From assembly GCA_030540495.1 (NCBI GenBank), contig JAUNWC010000009.1:1-14151 (forward strand): a DNA stretch of 14,151 nt. The letters run 5' to 3'. The position numbers and the translations under genes are program-made. Positions 1 through 8,360 of the stretch are shown here, in pieces. The stretch comes from Bacteroidota bacterium (GTDB lineage Bacteria; Bacteroidota; Bacteroidia; Bacteroidales; P3). How positions within the stretch are numbered: position 1 is the stretch's first letter; every line of letters begins with the position of its first letter. Under the pieces are notes generated by a model. The model was given only the letters and a program-made list of their open reading frames with translations, ran no database searches and was not told where the DNA came from.

Positions 1-2
1 AA

Positions 3-149
3 ATAAATGCAATACAATTTTTTATGACGCACTTTTTTACTATTTTACGAGGAGTCTCCACCCTAAAAGGAGTAGAGGCTTGTGATGAGTATTTCAGAGA
101 ACATTTATCTGAATACATATTGCAAAAAAATAATTTACTAACTAAATAA
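3..149 (+). CDS. TetR/AcrR-family transcriptional regulator, C-terminal fragment (cut by window edge)
   Basis: An open frame runs in from the left edge without a start and stops at TAA 147-149, giving 48 residues. The visible part contains FFTILRGVSTLKGVEACDEYF and then a short charged helix. From memory this resembles the last helices of TetR-family regulators in Bacteroidetes, which have a similar LRG-hydrophobic-T-x-K/E-G pattern before an aromatic-rich helix. The DNA-binding helix-turn-helix would lie upstream, outside the window. It ends 19 nt before the outer membrane factor gene, so the two are almost certainly co-transcribed. A regulator at the head of an RND efflux operon would be expected to repress its own operon and respond to a pump substrate. 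The frame is certain to the stop codon, but the family call rests on one short segment. Confidence 0.68.
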   Translation: MNAIQFFMTHFFTILRGVSTLKGVEACDEYFREHLSEYILQKNNLLTK

Positions 150-168
150 AAACATTGGGAAAAACAAA

Positions 169-1533
169 ATGAAAAAAAGAACACGAACCATTAGTGCTTT
201 ATTTTTCCTTCTCGCTTTTTGCGGAGGTTTTTCTTCTGTTGCTCAAAACAAGGCGGAGGTTTTGAACATAGACCTCAAGACCGCATTGACTATGGCTGAA
301 GACAGAAACCCTACCATAAAAATAGCCGATTTGGAAATTCAACGTGTGGATTATTCCAAAAAAGAAACTTGGGGTAATCTCTTACCTAACATTTCTGCCA
401 CTGGGCAGTATACTAACAACATAATGAAGAGCGTTATGTTTATGCCCGCAAGTATGTCAGCGGCTTTTGGTGGAAAAAGTTATATGGAAATAGGGTATAA
501 AAACTCTTTTACCGGTACTCTTTCTGCTTCTATGCCTTTGGTTAATTTTGCTTTGTGGGAACAACTTAAGAGCAAGCAAACCGAGATAGACCTAATTTTG
601 GAGCAAGCCAGAGCGTCCAAAATAGATATGCGTAAGCAGGTAACAGATGCTTATTTTAGCATTTTGTTGGCTGAGGCAAGTCTTAAAGTTTTGCAACAGA
701 GCATAGACAATGCAAAAGAAACCTTAAAAACCACAAAAGCCTCTTATGAGCAAGGAGTTTCTTCCGAGTACGATTATATAAGGGCGCAGGTACAGGTAAA
801 TAATCTTAACCCTTCTTATCTTTCTGCCAAAAATGGAGTGGATTTGGCTAAACTTCAATTAAAAATGTTGCTTTCCATTCCTATGGAGCAAGAGGTGGAG
901 GTTAGTGAGGTATTGACTGATTATGAGGCGAATCTAAAACTTTTGGAAAAATACGAGTCAGATAGACTTATAGAATATAACTCTACTTTGCGTCAGTTAG
1001 ATTTGAATATACAGAGTTTGCAACATTCTTTAAGGATGACAAAGTATCAACACTTGCCAACCCTTTCTGCTTTTGGTCAATACGCTTACCAAACTCAAGC
1101 CGAGGACTTTAAATTTGGTGATTATAAATGGGTAGGTAGTGCGGCCATTGGTTTGACTTTGAATATTCCTATTTTTAGTGGAAACACCATAATAAACCAA
1201 ACCAAGCAAGTACAACTATCTTTAAAAGAACTTCAATTACAAAGAGATTATACCTCTGAGTCTCAGAATTTGCAAGTAACTTCGGCTTTGGACAATATGC
1301 GTACGGCAAACGAGCAACTACTTGTAAATAAGGAGGCTATTGCTCAGGCAGAAAAAGGATATGAAATAGCAAAGGTACGTTATAATACAGGCTCGGGTAC
1401 TATACTTGAACTTAATGACTCTGAACTTGCTTTGACTCAAAGCCGTCTTAATTATCAACAAGCCTTATACGACTACTTGTCTGCAGAGGCAACATTGGAG
1501 CAAGTTTTGGGTAGATATGCTACCACAGATTAA
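169..1533 (+). CDS. TolC-like outer membrane efflux protein
   Basis: Outer membrane factor of a tripartite efflux pump, forming the trimeric beta-barrel and periplasmic alpha-helical tunnel through which substrates leave the cell. The 454-residue length is typical of the family. A signal peptide covers about residues 1-25: a KKRTR start, a hydrophobic core and a likely cut after SSVA. Two OEP repeats follow, roughly residues 33-240 and 255-450. The first opens with a helix containing LKTALTMAEDRNP. The second ends with YNTGSGTILELNDSELALTQ, a pattern typical of TolC homologues. Both halves are rich in Gln, Glu, Ala and Leu coiled-coil helices. There is no lipobox cysteine, so it is probably not lipidated, unlike OprM-type members. 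The ATG is preceded by an A-rich stretch rather than a Shine-Dalgarno sequence, as usual in Bacteroidetes. The adaptor gene follows after 41 nt. The substrate cannot be read from this sequence. Confidence 0.95.
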   Translation: MKKRTRTISALFFLLAFCGGFSSVAQNKAEVLNIDLKTALTMAEDRNPTIKIADLEIQRVDYSKKETWGNLLPNISATGQYTNNIMKSVMFMPASMSAAFGGKSYMEIGYKNSFTGTLSASMPLVNFALWEQLKSKQTEIDLILEQARASKIDMRKQVTDAYFSILLAEASLKVLQQSIDNAKETLKTTKASYEQGVSSEYDYIRAQVQVNNLNPSYLSAKNGVDLAKLQLKMLLSIPMEQEVEVSEVLTDYEANLKLLEKYESDRLIEYNSTLRQLDLNIQSLQHSLRMTKYQHLPTLSAFGQYAYQTQAEDFKFGDYKWVGSAAIGLTLNIPIFSGNTIINQTKQVQLSLKELQLQRDYTSESQNLQVTSALDNMRTANEQLLVNKEAIAQAEKGYEIAKVRYNTGSGTILELNDSELALTQSRLNYQQALYDYLSAEATLEQVLGRYATTD

Positions 1534-1574
1534 ATAATAAAAAAGTAAAGAAACCATATAAATAAGAATAAGTA

Positions 1575-2591
1575 ATGAAAAAGAATATAATAAAAATATT
1601 ATCAATAATAACACTTTCTTCTTTGTTTGCCACTTCTTGTTCAGATAAAAAGACAGAAAATCAAGGTGAGCAAGCCTCAAAAGTACAGGTAGAAACAGCA
1701 GTAATGCAAGAATTAGACCAAGTGTATGATTTTACTTCCACAGTGGAGGCAAAATATAAAAATTATATTTCCTCAGCGGGTGGCACAAGAATAGAAAAAA
1801 TATATGTGGAAGTTGGTGACAGAGTTACCAAAGGTCAAACGTTGGTAAAAATGGAAAATACAAGCGTAGCAACCGCTCAAACTCAATTAGATAACTTAGG
1901 AGTGGAACTTGCTCGTGTAAAGGCTTTGTATCAATCTGGAGGTGCAAGCAAACAACAAGTAGACCAAGCACAAGTACAATATGATGTTGCTAAGAAAAAT
2001 ATTCAGAACCTAAAAGAAAACATAACCCTAACCTCTCCTATAAATGGAGTTGTAACTCTAAGAAATTTTGACAATGGAGACGTTGCTGGAACTTCTCCTA
2101 TACTTCAAGTAATGCAAATTTCTCCTGTTAAACTTAAATTTTCTGTAAATGAAAGCCTTTATTCTAAGGTAAAACTTGGTATGCAAGTTACTGCAAAGGT
2201 GGAGGTTTTTGGAGAAGAAGAGTTTAAGGGGAAAATTTCTTTGATTTCTCCTACAATAGACCCTGATTCAAGAACGTTCTATGTAGAGGCAGAATTTACT
2301 AATGCCAATCAAAGACTTCGTCCGGGTATGTTTGGTAGGGCAGAATTAAATCTTGGTCGTGCAAATACAATAGTGGTTTCGGACAAAGCCGTTATTAAAC
2401 AAAATGGAACAAATGATAAATATATATTTATAGTTACTGCAAACAACACCTTAGAGTACAGAAAAATAAGCGTTGGCAAGAGATTGGGAGACAAGTATGC
2501 TATTTTGGAAGGAGTTAATGAGGGAGAAAAGGTAGTTGTATCTGACCATAACAAATTGAAAAATGGTGCTAAGGTCGTAATAGTTAAATAA
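1575..2591 (+). CDS. RND efflux periplasmic adaptor (membrane fusion protein), lipoprotein
   Basis: HlyD/AcrA-type adaptor that bridges the inner-membrane permease and the outer membrane tunnel. The 338 residues begin with a lipoprotein signal peptide; the lipobox is FATSC, with Cys22 as the lipidated residue, followed by a charged linker. A split lipoyl domain occupies about residues 65-98 (IEKIYVEVGDRVTKGQTL) and 150-178 (LTSPINGVVTLRNFDNGD). Between its halves lies a short alpha-helical hairpin, about 98-149, rich in Gln and Ala. A beta-barrel domain follows at about 185-260, including LRPGMFGRAEL, and a membrane-proximal domain runs to the C terminus. The short hairpin resembles that of other Bacteroidetes adaptors paired with RND pumps. 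It lies 41 nt after the TolC homologue and 33 nt before the permease, within one operon. Confidence 0.95.
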   Translation: MKKNIIKILSIITLSSLFATSCSDKKTENQGEQASKVQVETAVMQELDQVYDFTSTVEAKYKNYISSAGGTRIEKIYVEVGDRVTKGQTLVKMENTSVATAQTQLDNLGVELARVKALYQSGGASKQQVDQAQVQYDVAKKNIQNLKENITLTSPINGVVTLRNFDNGDVAGTSPILQVMQISPVKLKFSVNESLYSKVKLGMQVTAKVEVFGEEEFKGKISLISPTIDPDSRTFYVEAEFTNANQRLRPGMFGRAELNLGRANTIVVSDKAVIKQNGTNDKYIFIVTANNTLEYRKISVGKRLGDKYAILEGVNEGEKVVVSDHNKLKNGAKVVIVK

Positions 2592-2624
2592 AAGTAGTAA
2601 CATAAATAAAAAAATATAATAACA

Positions 2625-5600
2625 ATGAGTGTTTATGAATCATCGGTAAAGAGACCTGTATTGGTATCCATTGCTTTTATAGCAGTGATGATTATGGGTA
2701 TCTTTTCCTATAGTAAATTAAGCATAGACTTGATGCCAGATTTTGATATGAATATGGCAATAGTCATCGTTTCCTATCCTAATGCAAGTGCGGAGGACGT
2801 GGAGACCAATGTTACCAAGATATTAGAAACTTCTCTTTCCACAGTGGATGACTTAAAGCAAATTACTTCTACCTCAAAGGACAATGTTTCCATGGTTACT
2901 GTTGAGTTTAACTGGGGAACCGACCTTGATGCTGGAGTTAATGATATGCGAGATAAGTTGGAGATGATAAAAATGAGTTTGCCCGATGGAGCATCCTCTC
3001 CTATGATATTCAAGTTATCTACCTCCATGATGCCGGTTGTTATCTATTCTGTGGATGCAAAGGAAAGTATGGCGGGGCTTTACAAAATATTGGATGACAA
3101 TTTGTCTAACCCTCTTCAAAGAATAAAAGGAGTTGGGTCGGTTACTATCTCCGGTGCTCCTCAGAGAGAGATTGTTGCCCTTGTAGACCCTCAAAAAATG
3201 GAAGCCTACAACCTAACAGTAGAGTCCATTGGTAGCAGAATTGCAGCAGAGAATATAAATACACCTTCGGGTAAATTCTATATAGGTAACGAATCTTATA
3301 CTTTGCGTATAGAAGGAGAGTACAAAGAGAGCGAGCCTTTGAACGATATAGTTGTTTCTTCTTATAATGGCAAATCTATTTATTTGAGAGATATTGCTAC
3401 AGTAAGAGACTCTTTGCAAGAAAAGGTGCAGGAGAGTTATGTAAATGGTAAAAGAGGTGCAACGGTTGTTGTTTCCAAACAAAATGGAGCAAACTCTGTG
3501 GATGTTATGAACAAGATAAACGAGGCTATGCCTTCTCTTAAGAAGAACTTGCCTTCGGATATTCACATAACAGAGATAATGAATTCCACCGACAACATTA
3601 TTAACTCTATCAACTCTTTGAAAGAAACCATTATACTTGCTTTTGTATTCGTTATAGCAGTTATAATGTATTTCTTAGGTCAATGGAGAGCGGCTTTGAT
3701 AGTTATTATCACAATACCGGTCTCTTTGATAGGAGCGTTTATCTACCTATTTGCAACGGGCAATACTCTTAATATTATTTCTATGTCTGCTTTGACAATT
3801 TCCATTGGTATGGTGGTGGATGATGCCATAGTGGTTATGGAAAACATTACCAAACACATAGAACGAGGAGCCGCTCCACGTGAGGCTGCCATATATGGAA
3901 CCAATGAGGTGGCAAATGCCGTTGTGGCTTCTACTTTGACTTTGATAGCGGTGTTCTTCCCATTCACTATGCTTAGCGGTATGGCAGGTATTATGTTTCA
4001 GCAGTTGGGTTGGATGATGTGTATTATTATGGTAGTTTCCATTATTTGTGCTTTGACTTTGACCCCTATGCTTTGCTCTATTATCTATAAGCGTAAGAAT
4101 AGAAACGAAGTTAATAAGCCTAAGAAAGCAAACATTCTTACCAAACTTAGAGATATTATTCAACGTCAGTTGGATAGTTTGGACAATGGATATGAAAAAA
4201 TTCTTTCTTGGTGTGTTAAGCACAAACCGAGTACCATAATCATTGCTTTTGCTATATTTGCTTTGTCTTTGGTTTTGGTTAAGTTTATAGGTACTGACTT
4301 TATTCCGGCTTCGGATAATGCACAAATAAGCGGTAGCATAGAGTTGCCTGCAGGAGCAAGTGTGGAAAGAAGTAAGCAAATAGCCGAGCGTTTTTATAAT
4401 TATGCAAAAAAATCATTCCCTGAGATGAAGAATATGACCTACACGGTAGGTACTCCTTCTGATGATGAGGACAATTCCTTTGCCCTAATGCAAACCTCTG
4501 GCGACAACTATATTTCTTTCCGTATGAAGTTTGTTGATATAGCAGACAGAGACAGAACAATTTATCAAATGTCAGATGTAATGAGAGATGAGTTGGCTTC
4601 TTATCCTGAGGTGGCAAAATACACTGTTACTGCCGGTGGTCAACAAGGAAATATGACAGGTGCTTCTACTATGGAAGTACAGATTTTGGGTTATGACTTT
4701 GAGACAACTACCAATCTTGCAAACCAATACAAAGAAAAACTTTCCAAAATAGAAGGTTTGAAAGATATTACCATATCTCGTAAGGATTACACTCCTCAGT
4801 TTAATTTGGAATTTGATAGAGAGAAACTTGCTGAAAACGGTTTAAGTGTTTCCACTGCCTCAACCTTTGTACGCAATCGTATGAATGGTATGACTGCCTC
4901 TTTGTTTAGAGAAGACGGAGACGAGTACAATATAAAAGTACGTTATGCTGAAGCATTCCGTAAGAATGTGGAGGATATAGAAAACATCACTTTATATGGC
5001 TCTACTGGTAAGGCTATAAAACTAAAAGAGGTAGCAAAGGTTGTAGAAAAATTTGCTCCACCTGAGATAGAACGTCAAGACAGAGAACGTATAGTGACAG
5101 TTACTGCCACTTTGTCAGGTACGACCATAGATAAGGCTAAGGTGGAAATAGACAAAGTAACTGAAGAGTTGAGTATTCCTTCTAATATTGCCATAGAATT
5201 GGGTGGTAGTATAGAAGACCAACAGGATAGTTTTGGAGATATAGGACTTTTGGGTGTAATTATCTTGATATTAGTTTATTCTGTTATGGCAGGTCAGTTT
5301 GAATCTTTCCGTTCTCCGTTTATAATAATGTTCTCTGTACCGTTTGCTCTTACGGGAATGTTCTTAGGATTGTGGATAACAGGAGGTACATTAAATATGA
5401 TGTCCTTGATAGGAGCCATAATGTTAATTGGTATTGTGGTAAAGAATGGCATAGTTCTTGTTGATTACATTAATTTGAATAGAGAAAGAGGAATGAGTAT
5501 AATAAATGCTATAGTTCTTGGAGGAAAATCGCGTTTGCGACCAGTACTGATGACAACCGCTACCACAGTCTTAGGTATGATACCTATGGCAATAGCAATA

Positions 5601-5774
5601 GGTGAGGGTAGTGAATTGTGGCAACCTATGGGTATAGTTATTGTATTTGGTTTGACTATCTCTACTCTTGTAACCTTGGTACTTATACCAACTATATATG
5701 GTTCTTTTGCTGCAAGCAAATTGAATAGACAAAGAAAAAATTTGAAAAACAAACTTAGAAAGGAAAACTTGTAA
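2625..5774 (+). CDS. RND-family efflux permease, inner-membrane proton antiporter
   Basis: AcrB-type pump that exchanges protons for export of drugs, bile-like amphiphiles or other hydrophobic compounds; the actual substrate is unknown. The 1049 residues match the usual length of hydrophobe-amphiphile RND pumps. The N terminus SVYESSVKRPVLVSI precedes TM1, followed by a large periplasmic loop, TM2-6 from about residue 335, a second periplasmic loop, and the last transmembrane block from about residue 870. The proton-relay acids of TM4 are present as D399 and D400 in GMVVDDAIVVMEN. The TM10 lysine is K940 in GIVVKNGIVLVDY. The pump therefore looks catalytically intact. PDFD after TM1 differs from the PxI form of E. 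coli AcrB and is closer to the type seen in many Bacteroidetes and Gram-positive pumps. Its stop codon overlaps the start of the next gene. Confidence 0.96.
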   Translation: MSVYESSVKRPVLVSIAFIAVMIMGIFSYSKLSIDLMPDFDMNMAIVIVSYPNASAEDVETNVTKILETSLSTVDDLKQITSTSKDNVSMVTVEFNWGTDLDAGVNDMRDKLEMIKMSLPDGASSPMIFKLSTSMMPVVIYSVDAKESMAGLYKILDDNLSNPLQRIKGVGSVTISGAPQREIVALVDPQKMEAYNLTVESIGSRIAAENINTPSGKFYIGNESYTLRIEGEYKESEPLNDIVVSSYNGKSIYLRDIATVRDSLQEKVQESYVNGKRGATVVVSKQNGANSVDVMNKINEAMPSLKKNLPSDIHITEIMNSTDNIINSINSLKETIILAFVFVIAVIMYFLGQWRAALIVIITIPVSLIGAFIYLFATGNTLNIISMSALTISIGMVVDDAIVVMENITKHIERGAAPREAAIYGTNEVANAVVASTLTLIAVFFPFTMLSGMAGIMFQQLGWMMCIIMVVSIICALTLTPMLCSIIYKRKNRNEVNKPKKANILTKLRDIIQRQLDSLDNGYEKILSWCVKHKPSTIIIAFAIFALSLVLVKFIGTDFIPASDNAQISGSIELPAGASVERSKQIAERFYNYAKKSFPEMKNMTYTVGTPSDDEDNSFALMQTSGDNYISFRMKFVDIADRDRTIYQMSDVMRDELASYPEVAKYTVTAGGQQGNMTGASTMEVQILGYDFETTTNLANQYKEKLSKIEGLKDITISRKDYTPQFNLEFDREKLAENGLSVSTASTFVRNRMNGMTASLFREDGDEYNIKVRYAEAFRKNVEDIENITLYGSTGKAIKLKEVAKVVEKFAPPEIERQDRERIVTVTATLSGTTIDKAKVEIDKVTEELSIPSNIAIELGGSIEDQQDSFGDIGLLGVIILILVYSVMAGQFESFRSPFIIMFSVPFALTGMFLGLWITGGTLNMMSLIGAIMLIGIVVKNGIVLVDYINLNRERGMSIINAIVLGGKSRLRPVLMTTATTVLGMIPMAIAIGEGSELWQPMGIVIVFGLTISTLVTLVLIPTIYGSFAASKLNRQRKNLKNKLRKENL

Positions 5775-6064
5775 TGAAAGCAGCATTTTTGGCATATAAT
5801 CAGGCGTTTATAGACGAGGTTGAGCAGGTACTTCATCAATTGAGTATCAGAGGTTATACCAAATGGGAAGATGTTAAAGGCAGAGGTACAAAGACGGGTG
5901 AGCCTCATCTTGGCTCACACGCTTGGCCAAGCAAAAATATGGCTACTTTGTGTATAATAGACGATAACGTTGCACCCATATTAAAAAGCAGAATAGAAGC
6001 CTTAGATAATTCTGCACCTGAGCAGGGACTAAGGGTTTTCTTCTGGGATATCACAGATGTTTAA
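5774..6064 (+). CDS. Small PII-like (ferredoxin-fold) protein coupled to the RND pump
   Basis: Conserved-looking 96-residue protein with no signal peptide or membrane segment, so probably cytosolic. Its predicted order is strand (KAAFLAYN), helix (about 11-28), strand (YTKWEDVKG), glycine-rich loop (about 36-52), strand (MATLCIIDD), helix (about 66-78) and strand (LRVFFWDI). This is the beta-alpha-beta-beta-alpha-beta pattern of PII and CutA proteins, and the loop with GRGTKTGEPHLGSHAWP sits where PII proteins have their T-loop. PII proteins bind nucleotides or small effectors and regulate transporters by contact. Here the ATG shares its first base with the permease stop codon (TAATG, 5772-5776), so translation is probably coupled. 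A role in sensing or gating the pump is inference. Fold assignment is by pattern only; the precise family is not certain. Confidence 0.72.
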   Translation: MKAAFLAYNQAFIDEVEQVLHQLSIRGYTKWEDVKGRGTKTGEPHLGSHAWPSKNMATLCIIDDNVAPILKSRIEALDNSAPEQGLRVFFWDITDV

Positions 6065-6079
6065 AAAAAGTCTGTGTAT

Positions 6080-6109
6080 TGCATCATCGTAACTCCGATG
6101 TGGTATGCA
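6080..6109 (+). other. Imperfect RNA hairpin downstream of the efflux operon
   Basis: TGCATCATCG (6080-6089) pairs with CGATG (6096-6100) and ATGCA (6105-6109). This gives ten base pairs with a four-base bulge (TGGT) on the 3' side and a six-base loop. It starts 15 nt after the stop codon of the PII-like gene. No T-run follows directly, so it is not a standard terminator by itself. It may protect the 3' end of the efflux mRNA or be part of a small 3'-UTR RNA ending at the terminator below. Confidence 0.4.
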
Positions 6110-6144
6110 GATTAATTCGTTTTCATAATTGTTGTTTTTTTGGG

Positions 6145-6198
6145 GCGAGGACTCTCTTTCTTATCAACCACCTTTTAAGAGAGCCCCTCGCTCTTTTT
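6145..6198 (+). terminator. Intrinsic terminator of the efflux operon
   Basis: GCGAGG (6145-6150) pairs with CCTCGC (6186-6191), and CTCTCTT (6152-6158) pairs with AAGAGAG (6177-6183). The two blocks are separated by a small internal loop (A against CC). The apical loop is 18 nt. TCTTTTT follows immediately on the 3' side, giving a typical G+C-rich hairpin with a U-tract in an otherwise AT-rich region. It separates the efflux operon from glmS. Confidence 0.82.
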
Positions 6199-6260
6199 AT
6201 GAGGAATGTTTTTTTTAGAAACATTTTATCTCAAATACAATGAATATCTTATTTTTTTTC

Positions 6261-6268
6261 TAACTTTG
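6261..6268 (+). promoter_or_regulatory. Probable promoter -7 element of glmS (TAACTTTG)
   Basis: TAACTTTG, directly after a run of eight T's, matches the Bacteroidetes sigma-ABfr -7 consensus TAnnTTTG. No clear TTTG box lies 19-21 nt upstream, so the -33 half is weak. Transcription would start near 6274 and leave a leader of about 70 nt before the glmS ATG. I see no glmS ribozyme in this leader; that element is known from Gram-positive bacteria. Confidence 0.6.
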
Positions 6269-6344
6269 CCTTTGTATTTTTGTTGAATACATTGCAGGAA
6301 AGAATTACAAAAAGAAGTAACGAAATAAAAATATAGTACATTTT

Positions 6345-8195
6345 ATGTGTGGAATAGTTGGTTATATGGGAAAGCAACAAGCATTTCCTATACTTATAAA
6401 AGGCTTACAAAGATTAGAATACAGAGGATATGATTCTGCCGGCGTGGCCTTGGTAAATGAGAATGGAGATTTAAATGTTTATAAAACAAAGGGTAAGGTT
6501 TCCGATTTAGAAAACTTTTGTGCAGATAAGGATATTACTGGCACGGTTGGAATTGCTCATACGCGTTGGGCAACACACGGAGAGCCGAGCAAGAGAAATG
6601 CCCACCCACATTATTCTCAAAGTAAAAATATTGCTTTGATTCATAATGGTATTATAGAAAACTATCTTACCATCAAAAAGTTTCTTATCTCCAAGGGCTA
6701 TACTTTTCAGTCCGAAACAGATACTGAGGTTCTTTGTCAGTTAATAGAGTATATGATGCAAGAGCATAACCTTACCTTATATGATGCTGTCTATCAAGCC
6801 TTGAAACAAGTAACGGGTGCTTATTCCATAGGAGTTATAGAAAGAAACAATCCAAATACTATTATTACCTCCAAAATGTCTTCTCCTTTAGTAATAGGAG
6901 TTGGAAGAGAGGAATTTTTGCTTGGCTCTGATGCTTCGGCTATTATAGAATTTACCAAAAATGTAATTTATCCAAAAGATGGTCAAGTAATAAGAATAGA
7001 AAGAGGCAAGGAAATAGAGATTTGTTGTTTAGAAGACAGAGAACAAAAAATAAAACCCGAAATTCAGCAAATACAACTTTCTTTGGAGGATATAGAAAAG
7101 GGCGGTTTTGACCATTTTATGCTTAAAGAGATATTTGAGCAACCAAAGAGTTTGAGTCTTTGTATGAATGGCAGATTACAAAGAGAGAAAAAAGAAATAA
7201 TTCTTAACGGAATACAAGAATACGGAGATGTTTTTGCCAAAGCAAGAAGAATAATTATATCGGCTTGTGGTACTTCTTGGCATGCAGGTTTGATAGGCAA
7301 ATATTTGTTTGAAGCCCTTTGTAGAATACCGGTTGAGGTAGAGGTTGCCTCAGAGTTTCGTTATAGAAATCCGGTTATCTATCCCGATGATGTATTCATA
7401 GCCATATCTCAGTCGGGAGAAACTGCAGATACTTTGGCGGCTATGGAATTGGCAAAAAAACAAGGTGCGTTTATCTATGGAATATGTAATGTTGTAGGCT
7501 CTTCTGTGGCAAGACTAACAGATTCGGGAACATACACACATGCCGGACCAGAAATAGGTGTTGCCTCCACCAAAGCCTTTACTACTCAGGTTTGTGTTTT
7601 GGTTATGATGGCTTTGTCTTTAGCCAAACAGCTGAAAACCATAAAAGACGAGGATTATCATAGAATAGTAACAGAACTTTGCAACATAGAAGCCAAGATA
7701 GAGAAGATTTTTGAGAAGAAAGACGAAATAAAGGAAATGTCAAAAATATTTACATATGCAAGAAATTTCCTTTATCTTGGAAGAGGTTACAACTATCCTG
7801 TTGCTATGGAGGGAGCATTGAAACTAAAAGAAATTTCCTATATACATGCCGAGGGTTATCCTGCAGCAGAAATGAAGCATGGTCCTATTGCTCTTATAGA
7901 TGAAGAAATGCCTATTGTTGTGGTTGCTCCTCACTATCATTTATACAATAAGATTTTGTCTAATGTACAAGAGGTTAAGGCAAGAAAGGGTAGAATTATT
8001 GCCATAGTAACAGAAGGAGATACGGAAATAAAAAAACAAACCGATTATTATATAGAAATACCTAAGACTGAGGAATGTTTGTCGCCTATTTTATCTGTTA
8101 TACCTTTGCAACTTTTGTCTTACTACATAGCCGTTGCTAAGGGAAGGGATGTGGATAAACCTCGCAATCTTGCCAAGTCGGTAACAGTAGAATAA
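6345..8195 (+). CDS. glmS: Glutamine--fructose-6-phosphate aminotransferase (isomerizing)
   Basis: Makes glucosamine-6-phosphate from fructose-6-phosphate and glutamine, the first committed step to UDP-GlcNAc for peptidoglycan and lipid A. The 616 residues match the family. The start is fixed by MCGIVGYMG: Cys2 becomes the N-terminal nucleophile of the class II glutaminase domain (about 2-215) after Met removal. RWATHG (R74, W75) of the glutamine site is present. Two SIS sugar-isomerase domains follow, about 290-430 and 460-600. They include SQSGETADT, the conserved ASTKAFTTQ, and the EGALKLKEISYIHAEGYPAAE stretch. The C-terminal tail DKPRNLAKSVTVE is the conserved lid that closes the sugar site. 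No break or missing motif is seen. The gene stands alone, with its own promoter and terminator. Confidence 0.98.
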   Translation: MCGIVGYMGKQQAFPILIKGLQRLEYRGYDSAGVALVNENGDLNVYKTKGKVSDLENFCADKDITGTVGIAHTRWATHGEPSKRNAHPHYSQSKNIALIHNGIIENYLTIKKFLISKGYTFQSETDTEVLCQLIEYMMQEHNLTLYDAVYQALKQVTGAYSIGVIERNNPNTIITSKMSSPLVIGVGREEFLLGSDASAIIEFTKNVIYPKDGQVIRIERGKEIEICCLEDREQKIKPEIQQIQLSLEDIEKGGFDHFMLKEIFEQPKSLSLCMNGRLQREKKEIILNGIQEYGDVFAKARRIIISACGTSWHAGLIGKYLFEALCRIPVEVEVASEFRYRNPVIYPDDVFIAISQSGETADTLAAMELAKKQGAFIYGICNVVGSSVARLTDSGTYTHAGPEIGVASTKAFTTQVCVLVMMALSLAKQLKTIKDEDYHRIVTELCNIEAKIEKIFEKKDEIKEMSKIFTYARNFLYLGRGYNYPVAMEGALKLKEISYIHAEGYPAAEMKHGPIALIDEEMPIVVVAPHYHLYNKILSNVQEVKARKGRIIAIVTEGDTEIKKQTDYYIEIPKTEECLSPILSVIPLQLLSYYIAVAKGRDVDKPRNLAKSVTVE

Positions 8196-8223
8196 GACAT
8201 TTATAAATACAAACATATATATG

Positions 8224-8271
8224 AAAAACAATAGAATAGGTTCTTTTTTCAATCTATTCTATTGTTTTTTT
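8224..8271 (+). terminator. Intrinsic terminator after glmS (16-bp perfect stem)
   Basis: AAAAACAATAGAATAG (8224-8239) is the exact reverse complement of CTATTCTATTGTTTTT (8254-8269), with a 14-nt loop. The stem is A+T-rich but long. T's continue on the 3' side, and the 5' arm starts with A's, so it could also terminate transcription arriving from the opposite strand. It lies 28 nt after the glmS stop codon. Confidence 0.85.
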
Positions 8272-8301
8272 CAAAAATAATGATAAATAAGTCAAATTCA
8301 T

Positions 8302-8332
8302 TTTGCGATTTGAAGTTTTATTTGTAATTTTG
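8302..8332 (+). promoter_or_regulatory. Bacteroidetes-type promoter of the DUF4837-methylmalonyl-CoA decarboxylase operon
   Basis: TTTG (8302-8305), a 19-nt spacer and TAATTTTG (8325-8332) fit the Bacteroidetes housekeeping promoter consensus TTTG-N19-21-TAnnTTTG. The predicted transcription start is near 8338. It lies directly after the glmS terminator and before the DUF4837 gene. No other convincing promoter is seen in the short gaps to the end of the operon. Confidence 0.72.
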
Positions 8333-8360
8333 CGACTGAATAAAATAAATGCTATTTTAT

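Noticed and set aside
85..141. Short open frame starting at ATG 85 upstream of the TolC homologue as a leader peptide
   Set aside because: It overlaps the better-supported regulator C terminus in another frame and has no features of a leader peptide.
3747..4379. Reverse-strand open frame of 210 residues inside the RND permease gene
   Set aside because: It lies wholly opposite a clearly conserved coding region. Its Asn/His/Ser-rich composition is what the complement of this codon usage gives, and no domain pattern is visible.
6274..6344. Possible glmS ribozyme or riboswitch in the glmS leader
   Set aside because: The leader is about 70 nt, AT-rich and shows no extended stems; the ribozyme is known from Gram-positive bacteria and is larger.
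8349..8360. ATG 8349 as the start of the DUF4837 gene
   Set aside because: It would put MLFY before the positively charged start of the signal peptide and leave about 10 nt of leader after the predicted transcription start; ATG 8361 gives a normal lipoprotein signal.
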